A stretch of 64,000 nt of DNA, taken from positions 186,001 through 250,000 of the forward strand of contig NZ_FWFU01000001.1 in NCBI RefSeq assembly GCF_900172255.1. Reading direction: 5' to 3'. The position numbers and the translations under genes are program-made. Positions 44,228-52,092 of this stretch are shown piece by piece (the stretch's first letter is position 1; every line of letters begins with the position of its first letter). The notes under the pieces are model-generated. The model searched no databases, was not told where the DNA came from, and saw only the letters and a list, made by a program, of their open reading frames with translations. Source of the stretch: Roseovarius halotolerans (lineage in GTDB: Bacteria > Pseudomonadota > Alphaproteobacteria > Rhodobacterales > Rhodobacteraceae).

Positions 44228-45130
44228 ATGGAGCCGTGGATCATCCTTTCCGTGGCCGCGGCGGCGTTTCAGACACTGCGGTTCATGCTGCAAAAGCAGC
44301 TCAGCCTTGGCGCCTTGTCCGCCGGGGGCGCAACCTTCGCGCGCTTCGCCTATTCCGCGCCATTGGTGGTCACGGGTGTGGCGGCCTATCTGGGAACAAC
44401 CGGCACGCCGCTGCCGGCATTGGCACCGGGGTTCTGGGCCTATGCGCTGACCGGGGGGCTGACGCAGGTTCTGGCGACATGGTGCGTGGTGGCGCTGTTT
44501 GCTGCGCGCAACTTTGCCGTGGGAATCACCTTCAAGAAAACCGAAGTCATCCTGACCGCATTGGTCGGGCTGGTGGTTCTGGGAGACCGGATTGGACTGC
44601 TGGCTCTCTGTGCCATCGTTCTCGGCCTGATTGGTGTGCTCGTGCTGTCGGATAATGCCGGGATGCCGGGGCTCAGCCTGCGACGGGTCGCGAATCGGGC
44701 GGCGGGTTTGGGACTCGCCTCTGGAGCATTCTTTGCGGTGTCGGCGGTGTGTTATCGTGGCGCGACGCTGGCGGTCGGCAGCGAGGATGCGCTGTTGCGG
44801 GCGGGCGTCGCGCTGGCGGCGGTGACCACGAGCCAGGTGATCGGCATGGCGATCTGGCTTGCATACCGCGAGAGCGGGCAACTTGCTGCGGTCTGGCGCG
44901 CGCGCCGCGTGGCGCTGTGGATGGGGGTCAGCAGCATGGGCGGCAGCCTGTGCTGGTTTACCGCCTTCACCTTGCAGAATGCCGCGCTTGTCTTTGCGGT
45001 CGGGCAGATCGAGGTGATCTTTTCGCTGGCGGTGTCGTTGCTGGTCTTTCGTGAACGCCTGACCGGACGCGAAGGTCTGGGCATCGCGCTCTTGACCGGT
45101 TCGATTCTCGCGCTGGTCGTCCTGGCTTAA
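44228..45130 (+). CDS. EamA-family (DMT) transporter
   Basis: A 300-aa protein with ten predicted helices in two EamA repeats, including KKTEVILTALVGLVVLGDRI and QIEVIFSLAVSLLVFRERLT at the equivalent end of each half. These carriers export metabolites. It overlaps the convergent NUDIX gene by 4 bp. Confidence 0.88.
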   Translation: MEPWIILSVAAAAFQTLRFMLQKQLSLGALSAGGATFARFAYSAPLVVTGVAAYLGTTGTPLPALAPGFWAYALTGGLTQVLATWCVVALFAARNFAVGITFKKTEVILTALVGLVVLGDRIGLLALCAIVLGLIGVLVLSDNAGMPGLSLRRVANRAAGLGLASGAFFAVSAVCYRGATLAVGSEDALLRAGVALAAVTTSQVIGMAIWLAYRESGQLAAVWRARRVALWMGVSSMGGSLCWFTAFTLQNAALVFAVGQIEVIFSLAVSLLVFRERLTGREGLGIALLTGSILALVVLA

Positions 45131-45834
45131 GGGCGCGCCGCAAGCGGACTGTGGCCCTGAAGGCGCAGGAACAGGCTTTCCTCGTCATCGTTGCGAAAAA
45201 ACGGCACCGAAGCGGGCGGCTCGGGATCATGTACGCGCGCGGCAATTTCGGCCAGAACGACTTCGGTAATGAAGGGCAGGTCGAATTCGCGCGCCCGCGC
45301 AAGCGGCACCCATTGCAGGTGCGAAAGCTCTTCGCAGGCGGCGGAAAAGTCATCGAGATCGCCCTGGATCGCTCCGGCATCCACCAGGAAGAAACGGGCA
45401 TCGAAGCGGCGCGGGCGGCCCGGCGGGGTGATGGCGCGAAACACGAATTGCAGCCCATGGGCCGAAGGCAGCAGCCCGCGCGCAGCGAATTGCGCCCAAT
45501 CAGCAGGCGCAGTGCCGGGCCATTCACCTGGATCGCCCAGCATCAGGCCGGTTTCCTCCCAGAGTTCGCGGATCGCCGCCGCCGCGAGCGCATTCGACAA
45601 AGCGCCCGGCGCATCTTCGGTCAGGCGCTCGGCACAGAGTGCGGGCAGCGGGCGTGAAAACGGCACGTCGGCGTCCGCGGGATCGACAGCGCCGCCGGGA
45701 AAGACGAACTTGCTCGGCATGAAGGCCGCGGTCGCGCCGCGTTGACCCATCAGAACATGCGGGTCACTGTGTCGGTCGCGCAGTGCGATCACCGTTGCGG
45801 CGTCGCGCAGGGCGGACTTGTCGCTCGTGTTCAT
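45127..45834 (-). CDS. NUDIX hydrolase
   Basis: A 235-aa Mg2+-dependent hydrolase. The NUDIX motif is present as FPGGAVD followed, after an insertion of about 35 residues, by AAAIRELWEETGLML (REx2EExG). The insertion and length resemble CoA-pyrophosphohydrolase/YfcD-like members with an N-terminal RDAATVIALRD strand. It probably cleaves a nucleoside diphosphate derivative. Confidence 0.88.
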   Translation of the reverse strand: MNTSDKSALRDAATVIALRDRHSDPHVLMGQRGATAAFMPSKFVFPGGAVDPADADVPFSRPLPALCAERLTEDAPGALSNALAAAAIRELWEETGLMLGDPGEWPGTAPADWAQFAARGLLPSAHGLQFVFRAITPPGRPRRFDARFFLVDAGAIQGDLDDFSAACEELSHLQWVPLARAREFDLPFITEVVLAEIAARVHDPEPPASVPFFRNDDEESLFLRLQGHSPLAARP

Positions 45835-45859
45835 CTTGGCCCTTCCGCTTCAGAAAGGG

Positions 45860-46249
45860 TCAGGTCGCGTCCCCGAACCCGTGCATGTGACGGGCCCACT
45901 GGAACGCCACTATCATCCCCTTCAATCGTGGCAGAAGATATAGTGAGAGCGTGACACATCCAACCGCGAAAATCGTGAACAGCACAAGCGGCTCGGGCCG
46001 CCATGTGACAAAGGCAATATGCAGGAGAGGCGCCATCAGGTGCCCGACGATCAGAATCGTAAGGTAGGCCGGGCCGTCATCGGCCCGGTGGTGGCTGAGA
46101 TCCTCGCGGCAGACCGGGCAAGTGTCTCGCACTCCCAGGTAGCTCTTGAGCATCGGCCCGCTTCCGCAGTTGGGGCACTTGCGCCGGAAGCCCTTGCGCA
46201 GGGCAGGCCAGAGTTCGCGCTCGGCCATCGTGTTATCAATCTGTGTCAT
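45860..46249 (-). CDS. DUF983 family membrane protein
   Basis: A 129-aa protein. The N-terminal zinc-ribbon pattern CPNCGSG and CPVC is followed by two membrane helices, as in DUF983. It lies 25 bp downstream in the same direction as the NUDIX gene. Function unknown; in alphaproteobacteria it often accompanies NUDIX or cytochrome oxidase genes. Confidence 0.88.
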   Translation of the reverse strand: MTQIDNTMAERELWPALRKGFRRKCPNCGSGPMLKSYLGVRDTCPVCREDLSHHRADDGPAYLTILIVGHLMAPLLHIAFVTWRPEPLVLFTIFAVGCVTLSLYLLPRLKGMIVAFQWARHMHGFGDAT

Positions 46250-46479
46250 CGCGTTTCCTGCCGTTCGGAACCCGGAAAATGGGCCATTCGGCGCCCGATA
46301 TGAAGGTGTTGCGGTGTGCTTGCGTCGTGATGTCGCAAATCAGGCCGCGGTTTTCACGCAAGCGTGATGAGAAAATGTGTGGGCCGCGCGACGGAATTGC
46401 AAGCCCCGCCCGTTTGACCATTTGAAACGGTCGACGCGACCGGTTTCGTAATGATCTGTCGAGCCAAGGAGAGAACGAC

Positions 46480-47058
46480 ATGAAACCTGCATATTATATC
46501 ACCGGGGTCGCCGCCGCCCTTGTCATCGCAACCTCGGGCGCGCTCTATGCGCAGCAGGGACAGGGTGGCGGCATGGCGCGTGGCCAGGGGCCGATGTTCG
46601 ATTTCGAGGAGCTCGACGCGAATGGCGATGGTGCAATCACCGCCGAAGAAATGACCGCCCGTGCAGAATCGCGTTTCAATGCCGCCGATGCGAATGGCGA
46701 CGGCAAGCTGACGTCCGATGAAATGGCTGACCAGATGCGCGCGATGATGGCGGATCGCATGACCGCCCGTGCCCAGGCGATGATCGAGAGCCGGGACAGC
46801 GACGGCGACGGCATGCTGAGCGCTGATGAGATGCGCGCGGGCGGCATGGATCGCATGTTCGCGCGGCTGGACAGTGATGGTGACGGCAAGGTGTCCGCCG
46901 AAGAATTCGATGCTATCGGCGACCGGCGTGGTGGCCGCATGGGCAAGTCGGACAAGGGCTGGGGACACGCCCGGCACGGCGCGATGGACTGCGGAGGGTG
47001 CAGCCAGGGTGACATGCCCTGCGGGAAGTCCGGTGCGAAGTCCAAGTCGCAGAACTGA
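46480..47058 (+). CDS. Exported EF-hand calcium-binding protein
   Basis: A 192-aa protein with a signal peptide (YYITGVAAALVIATSGALYA) and four EF-hand loops: DANGDGAITAEE, DANGDGKLTSDE, DSDGDGMLSADE and DSDGDGKVSAEE. The C-terminal CGGCSQGDMPCG segment is cysteine-rich. It would bind Ca2+ in the periplasm. AAGGAGAG precedes the ATG. It lies just upstream of an ECF sigma-factor operon. Confidence 0.92.
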   Translation: MKPAYYITGVAAALVIATSGALYAQQGQGGGMARGQGPMFDFEELDANGDGAITAEEMTARAESRFNAADANGDGKLTSDEMADQMRAMMADRMTARAQAMIESRDSDGDGMLSADEMRAGGMDRMFARLDSDGDGKVSAEEFDAIGDRRGGRMGKSDKGWGHARHGAMDCGGCSQGDMPCGKSGAKSKSQN

Positions 47059-47075
47059 GCGGCTGTCAGTACACG

Positions 47076-47101
47076 GGGCCAGGGCCGGATTGGCCCGGCC
47101 C
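47076..47101 (+). terminator. GC-rich stem-loop after the EF-hand gene
   Basis: GGGCC-A-GGGCC and GGCCC-GGCCC form a 10-bp stem with one bulged A around a GGATT loop. No T-run follows. Confidence 0.5.
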
Positions 47102-47159
47102 GAAGGCCCATTGCCGCGCCGCCCAGGGCGGTGCATCCTGAACCGCCGGGACAGGGAAG

Positions 47160-47744
47160 ATGCCGCTGGATGCGATGAAGGACATATCGGACGACGCCTT
47201 GCTGGTTCTGTTTGCCAATGGCGACCGGGCGGCGGCGCGGGCGCTGACGCTGCGGCTGACGCCGCGTGTTCTGGCGCATGCGCAGCGCCTGCTGGGAAAT
47301 GCCGCCGAGGCCGAGGATGTCGCCCAGGAAGCGATGCTGCGCCTGTGGAAGGTCGCACCCGACTGGCGTCAGGGCGATGCCAAGGTCACCACATGGCTCT
47401 ACCGGGTGGTTGCGAACCTGTGCACCGACCGGCTGCGCAAGGCGCGTCCGCTGCCGTTAGACGCGGCGCCCGAGCCGCTCGATACCGCGCAGGGCGCGGA
47501 TGCGGCATTGCAGGGCGCGGCGCGGGTGGATGCGCTGCAAAAGGCGCTTGTCAGGTTGCCCCGGCGCCAGAGACAGGCGGTGGTACTGCGCCACCTCGAG
47601 GATCTGGGCAATCCCGAGATTGCCGGGATCATGGAAATCAGCGTCGAAGCAGTGGAAAGCCTGCTCACGCGTGGACGAAGGGCTCTGGCGGCGGAACTGG
47701 CCGGCCGGCGCGCGGAATTGGGGTTTGCGGATGAGCATGAATGA
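47160..47744 (+). CDS. ECF-type RNA polymerase sigma factor
   Basis: A 194-aa sigma-70 family protein with regions 2 (AEDVAQEAMLRLWKV, WLYRVVANLCTDRLRK) and 4 (LPRRQRQAVVLRHLEDL, NPEIAGIMEISVEAVESLLT). It would direct a specific envelope or metal-stress regulon. It is first in an operon with a putative membrane anti-sigma protein and a Spy/CpxP-like protein. Confidence 0.92.
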   Translation: MPLDAMKDISDDALLVLFANGDRAAARALTLRLTPRVLAHAQRLLGNAAEAEDVAQEAMLRLWKVAPDWRQGDAKVTTWLYRVVANLCTDRLRKARPLPLDAAPEPLDTAQGADAALQGAARVDALQKALVRLPRRQRQAVVLRHLEDLGNPEIAGIMEISVEAVESLLTRGRRALAAELAGRRAELGFADEHE

Positions 47745-48114
47745 CGATGACATCACGGCGCTGAAGGCGCATTTCGAGGCCGCTCGCAGCCACGCCGCAC
47801 GGCCCTCCGAAGCGTTGCTGGCGCGGGTTCTGGCCGACGCGATGCAAATTCAGGAAGAACAGGCCGAGACGCCCGCGCCGCAGGGCAGGGCGCCTGCCCA
47901 TGAGGCCGGTTTCTGGCGGCAGGTGTTTCAAGGTCTGGGTGGTTGGCCCGCGTTGACCGGTCTCGCGACGGCAACGGTTGTGGGAATATGGATCGGGGCG
48001 AGCCCGCCCAGCGGACTCGAAGGATATCTTGCCGAGGGTGAAGCCGCTTTTGTGGTCGATCTGGATCCTTGGGATGCCTTCGACCTGGCAAGCGTGATGG
48101 AAGGAGCCATGTGA
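47731..48114 (+). CDS. Putative membrane anti-sigma factor
   Basis: A 127-aa protein, soluble N-terminal 70 residues then one membrane helix (PALTGLATATVVGIWIG) and a short periplasmic tail. Its position directly after an ECF sigma gene, with a 14-bp overlap, is the main evidence for an anti-sigma role; there is no zinc-type HxxxCxxC motif. Starts at 47731 or 47737 are equivalent. Confidence 0.65.
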   Translation: MSMNDDDITALKAHFEAARSHAARPSEALLARVLADAMQIQEEQAETPAPQGRAPAHEAGFWRQVFQGLGGWPALTGLATATVVGIWIGASPPSGLEGYLAEGEAAFVVDLDPWDAFDLASVMEGAM

Positions 48115-48611
48115 TGGCGCAGGATGAAAAAAGGGGCGCGCGTGCGCCAAGGCGCTGGATGCGCGTGGCGTTGATCGTCTCGCTGGCGTTGAACCTTCTG
48201 GTGCTCGGGGTGATTGGCGGTGCGCTGTTTTCGTCAGGTTGGCGTCACATGGGGCACATGCCACATATTTCCGGAGCGGCGGGGCCGATGACCCGTGCCC
48301 TGGCCGAGGAGGATCGGCACGCGATCGCGCAGCAGATGCGCCAGGCCTATCGCGACGGGCGGCCGGGGCGCACGGCACAGCATGCGGCGTTCAAGTCGCT
48401 GATTTCAGACCTGCGCGCCGAACCGTTCGATCGCAGCGCGATCGAGGCACATATGGCGGGAATCCGTGGCATGATCAGCGCGCGGGTGGAGCTGGGACAG
48501 CGCCTGCTGCTCGACCGGCTGTCGGACATGGATCCCGCCGCGCGAAAGGCCTATGCAGACCGGCTTGAGGCGGGGTGGCGCCATCACGCAGGGCGCGGCA
48601 GGGATGAATGA
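48114..48611 (+). CDS. Periplasmic Spy/CpxP-like (heavy-metal resistance) protein
   Basis: A 165-aa protein with an N-terminal signal-anchor (VALIVSLALNLLVLGVIGGA) and a helical periplasmic domain, of the Spy/CpxP/CnrX type sensor-chaperone size. His- and Met-containing residues follow the anchor (WRHMGHMPHI), which could bind metal. It overlaps the anti-sigma gene by 1 bp and is probably the sensory third component. Confidence 0.75.
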   Translation: MAQDEKRGARAPRRWMRVALIVSLALNLLVLGVIGGALFSSGWRHMGHMPHISGAAGPMTRALAEEDRHAIAQQMRQAYRDGRPGRTAQHAAFKSLISDLRAEPFDRSAIEAHMAGIRGMISARVELGQRLLLDRLSDMDPAARKAYADRLEAGWRHHAGRGRDE

Positions 48612-48641
48612 GCGGCTGTACCGGTCGAGTCCTGTCCGGGA

Positions 48642-50018
48642 TCAGGCCGCCGGATGACGGCTTAGCGTGACGGTGTTGCGCCCGCCCGATTTCGAGCCGT
48701 AGAGCGCGCGGTCGGCCTCGTCCAGCAGGTTGGCCGCATTGCCGCCCGCATGACCGATCGTGACACCTATGCTGACGGTGACATGGACCGGGGCCTCGCT
48801 TGAGGCGATCGGCACCGGAGCGTCGCGCACCGCTGCGCAGAGCCGGCTGGCCATGCGGCGCGCCTCGCTTCGCGTGGTTTCGGGCATCACGATCATGAAT
48901 TCCTCGCCGCCGATCCGGGCGATCATGTCCTCGCAGCGCAGGTTGGATTTCAGCAACCGCGCCACCTTGCGCAGCACGGTGTCGCCCGCCGCGTGTCCGT
49001 ATTGGTCATTGACCAGTTTGAAATGATCGAGATCCGCCACCATCACTGCAAAGCCGCGCCCGTCATGCGAAGCCGTGTCGACCAGGCGGTTCAGGAATGG
49101 CAGGGCATACCTGCGGTTATACAGCCCTGTCAGCGGGTCAACCACCGCGGCTCTGAGCCCGGACTGAAGCTGTTCTCGCATGGCCTCTGCGCGGCGCGCG
49201 AAGGTGAGTTGGCGCCCGATCCGCAGCGCCAATTCATCGGGGGCGCTCGATTCGGCGATCACATCTGCGACGCCCATGTCCAAGAGGTTGGCCGTCTGCC
49301 CCTGCGCGTCAGGTGCGAGAAGCACGACGATTGGCCTTGAGCGGCTATGGGGCTTGGCGTTCAGGTTGGCGATCAGGTCTGTGGCCGCGTTGCGGTTGCC
49401 TGCGCAGACCCGGAGCACATAGATTTCGGGTGCTGTGCCCGAGCGCGGCTTCACAAGCGCGGCTTCGGGGTCGAGCGGCTTCACCTTGTGCCCGCTGCAT
49501 CTCTGAAGCCGCTGAGCAAGCATCGCCGCGCCGCCCCTGTCGGGCGCGATCAGGCCGATACGACCGGGACGGTCAAAGCCCGGTGCAGCTTCGGAAAGCC
49601 CGAGCGCCGAGACGGCACCGGCATGCATCCTCAGATCGCGCGTCACCTGATGCTGCCGCAGAAGGCTGCGCAACCGGGCCAGCAAGGCGGGGTCGTCGAC
49701 CGGCTTGACCAGCACTTCGTCAGCGCCAGCACGCAGCGCATCGAGCCGCAAGTCGAGCGTGTGATCGCATAGAAACAGAAGCACCGGAGGCGCATCGCCC
49801 TCCTGTTGTTTCTTGAGTCTGCGGACGAATTCGGGGCCGGACATATCGACCATGGTCGGAGCGCAGATCACGAGGTCGGGTGACTCAAGAGCAGCCAGCG
49901 CCAGAGCCTCGGCCGCCGTGCCAGCCGGAATCACGTCGTAATAGGCCGCCGACAGCTTGACTTTCATCACGATCCTGTTGGTCGCCAAACCATCAACGAT
50001 GAGAACCTTGCCTGACAT
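48642..50018 (-). CDS. PleD-like diguanylate cyclase with two degenerate receiver domains
   Basis: A 458-aa REC-REC-GGDEF protein. The GGDEF domain looks active: RIGGEEF at the active site, RCED as an intact I-site, DLDHFKLVND upstream. In receiver 1 the phospho-acceptor Asp is replaced by Ala (residue 53, DLVICAPTM) and the acidic pocket VDD reads VDG. Receiver 2 also lacks the acceptor. It would make c-di-GMP but is unlikely to be switched by phosphorylation as PleD is. Confidence 0.88.
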   Translation of the reverse strand: MSGKVLIVDGLATNRIVMKVKLSAAYYDVIPAGTAAEALALAALESPDLVICAPTMVDMSGPEFVRRLKKQQEGDAPPVLLFLCDHTLDLRLDALRAGADEVLVKPVDDPALLARLRSLLRQHQVTRDLRMHAGAVSALGLSEAAPGFDRPGRIGLIAPDRGGAAMLAQRLQRCSGHKVKPLDPEAALVKPRSGTAPEIYVLRVCAGNRNAATDLIANLNAKPHSRSRPIVVLLAPDAQGQTANLLDMGVADVIAESSAPDELALRIGRQLTFARRAEAMREQLQSGLRAAVVDPLTGLYNRRYALPFLNRLVDTASHDGRGFAVMVADLDHFKLVNDQYGHAAGDTVLRKVARLLKSNLRCEDMIARIGGEEFMIVMPETTRSEARRMASRLCAAVRDAPVPIASSEAPVHVTVSIGVTIGHAGGNAANLLDEADRALYGSKSGGRNTVTLSRHPAA

Positions 50019-50104
50019 GCACTGCCGCCTTTCGGACTTGCTCTTTCTTCAGTCATGACTATCCCTGTGAGAGGTTAAGAAAACCTTTCCGGGAATTAAT
50101 CATT

Positions 50105-50389
50105 TTGACTTTGACGCAAGAGTCCGCCGAAACGATCGCGCTGAAATGCCTGGTCTGGCTGATGAGTGATGACGAGTTGATCGGGGTCTTCATGGGCACC
50201 ACCGGGGCCTCGCAAGAGGCCCTGCGCGATGCGGTCCAAGACCCTGATTTCCTAGGTTCAGTTCTGGATTTCATCCTGATGGACGACGCCTGGGTGCTCG
50301 CTTGTTGCGAGGCGCAGGGGCTGAGCACCGACTTGCCGATGCGCGCCCGCGCGGCCCTTCCGGGGGGTGAACAGGTGAACTGGACATGA
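50105..50389 (+). CDS. DUF3572 family protein
   Basis: A 94-aa soluble protein matching DUF3572 (LTQESAETIALKCLVWLMSD, AVQDPDFLGSVLDFILMDDA). It is widespread in alphaproteobacteria. The start is probably TTG (50105 or 50111). It overlaps the HAD phosphatase by 4 bp. Function unknown. Confidence 0.8.
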   Translation: MTLTQESAETIALKCLVWLMSDDELIGVFMGTTGASQEALRDAVQDPDFLGSVLDFILMDDAWVLACCEAQGLSTDLPMRARAALPGGEQVNWT

Positions 50390-51102
50390 CCGCGATCCGC
50401 AAGAGTATGGCAAGAAAGGTTGATGCGATCCTCTTCGACAAGGATGGCACCCTGTTCGATTTCCACGCCACCTGGAGCGGCTGGGCCGCCGACATCATCC
50501 GCGATCTGTCCGGCGGCGAGGCCGCGACGATGGCGCGGATTGCCAGCGAAATCGGCTTTGATCTGGCCGTCGGTCAGTTCCGGCCCGAAAGCCCGATGAT
50601 CGCAGGCACCAACCGCGAAGGGGCCGAGTGTGTCGCCCGCGCCCTGCCCGGACGGGACGTCGACGAGATCGAGCACCTGCTGATGCTCAGTGCCGCCGAA
50701 GCCGCGCCCGCCCCGGCAGTGCCGCTGGCAGAACTGTTGGGTGATTTCATGGCCGATGGGTTGGCGCTTGGTGTGATGACCAACGATACCGAGTACGGTG
50801 CGCGCCGCCATCTGGAGCATGCGGGCATCGAGACCTGTTTCACCTTCGTCGCAGGGTTCGATTCCGGCCATGGCGCCAAGCCCCAGCCCGGCCCGCTGCT
50901 GGCCTTTGCGCGCCAGACCGGCCTTGCCCCGGAGCGGATCGTCATGGTGGGCGACAGCACCCATGACCTACGGGCCGGGCGTGCCGCCGGGATGCAGACC
51001 GTGGGAGTGTTGACCGGCACCAGTCTTGCGGATGAGCTGTGGCCGCTCGCCGATGCGGTTTTGCCTGATATCGGGCATCTTCCCGCCTGGGTGGCCGCAT
51101 GA
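50386..51102 (+). CDS. HAD-superfamily phosphatase (phosphoglycolate-phosphatase-like)
   Basis: A 238-aa HAD hydrolase. Motif I reads LFDKDGTLFDF (DxDGT), motif II GVMTNDT, motif III KP followed by motif IV VMVGDSTHDL. The size and helical cap match Gph-type phosphatases. It sits in a DUF3572-HAD-EamA transcript with ATGA overlaps on both sides. Confidence 0.9.
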   Translation: MTAIRKSMARKVDAILFDKDGTLFDFHATWSGWAADIIRDLSGGEAATMARIASEIGFDLAVGQFRPESPMIAGTNREGAECVARALPGRDVDEIEHLLMLSAAEAAPAPAVPLAELLGDFMADGLALGVMTNDTEYGARRHLEHAGIETCFTFVAGFDSGHGAKPQPGPLLAFARQTGLAPERIVMVGDSTHDLRAGRAAGMQTVGVLTGTSLADELWPLADAVLPDIGHLPAWVAA

Positions 51103-51992
51103 CGCGTCACCCGCTTTTCGGCATCCTGCTGGCTGCGTTCGGCACACTTGTCCTGACTCCGGACACGATGTTCATGCGCTGGTCCGAGATGAACGGATTC
51201 GAGATGGTCGCGTGGCGCGGTCTCTTGATGGGGACGGCGATGCTGACCGCCTGGGCCATCCTGAGCCGCAACAGGCGCGGCGATTTGCGGGTGCTGGTCT
51301 CGGGGTTCGGGCTGACCATCGTGGCCTGTCAGTTCGCCAACGCCAGCCTGTTCGCACTTGGCATCTCGCTGGCGCCCGTGGCGGTGGTGCTGTTCGGGCT
51401 GGCCACTGTGCCGGTATTCTCGGCGGTGCTCGCCTGGATGATCCTGGGTGAGCCTACGCGCATCGCGACCTGGCTCACCATCTTCGCTGTGATGACAGGG
51501 ATCGGCATCGCGGTGCTGAGTGGTGACAAGGGCGAGGTCGGTCTGAACCCGGCCTCTTTGCTGGGGGCGTTGTTCGGCTTGGGCACCGCGATTGCTTTGG
51601 CGCTCAATTTCGTGGTGATCCGCCGCCGCCCGCAACTGCCCATCCTCCTGGTTATCGGGACCGGCGCTGTTCTGGCGGGGCTGAGCGGACTGAGCATTGC
51701 GGGACCGGCGGCGATGACGGACGGCAATGTCTGGGCGATCGCGGTAACGGGTCTGGTGATCCTGCCGGTGTCGTTTTTCACGCTGTCGCTCGCATCGCGG
51801 TTCACTCATGCCTCCAATGTCAGCCTGCTCTTGCTGCTTGAAACCGTGCTGGGGCCGGCCTGGGTATGGCTGGGCACCGGCGAGGCGCCGACGCCGATGA
51901 TGATTCTGGGCGGTGCGCTGGTGGTCGGCAGCCTTGCGCTCTACATCCTCTGGACTGGGCAACGCGCAAGCAGGGCGCGCCGCGCGCGCTGA
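51099..51992 (+). CDS. EamA-family (DMT) transporter
   Basis: A 297-aa protein with ten membrane helices in two EamA repeats. It overlaps the HAD gene by 4 bp. The repeat boundary (LGEPTRIATWLTIF) and the C-terminal LLLETVLGPAWVWLGTGEAP are typical. Substrate unknown. Confidence 0.87.
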   Translation: MTRHPLFGILLAAFGTLVLTPDTMFMRWSEMNGFEMVAWRGLLMGTAMLTAWAILSRNRRGDLRVLVSGFGLTIVACQFANASLFALGISLAPVAVVLFGLATVPVFSAVLAWMILGEPTRIATWLTIFAVMTGIGIAVLSGDKGEVGLNPASLLGALFGLGTAIALALNFVVIRRRPQLPILLVIGTGAVLAGLSGLSIAGPAAMTDGNVWAIAVTGLVILPVSFFTLSLASRFTHASNVSLLLLLETVLGPAWVWLGTGEAPTPMMILGGALVVGSLALYILWTGQRASRARRAR

Positions 51993-52092
51993 CGTTCGGA
52001 GTTATCCAAAAACGACAGGATCAGTCGCAAAGTGGCAAACGCTGCGTCTTGCCCGGTGCTCTCATGGGGCCAGCAGCAGCGGAGGCCCCGAC

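Noticed and set aside
46424-46447. Imperfect repeat GAAACGGTCG / CGACCGGTTTC upstream of the EF-hand gene as an ECF promoter
   Set aside because: The -35/-10-like elements (TGAAAC, CGTA) are 18 bp apart and no second copy precedes the sigma operon, so autoregulation cannot be argued.
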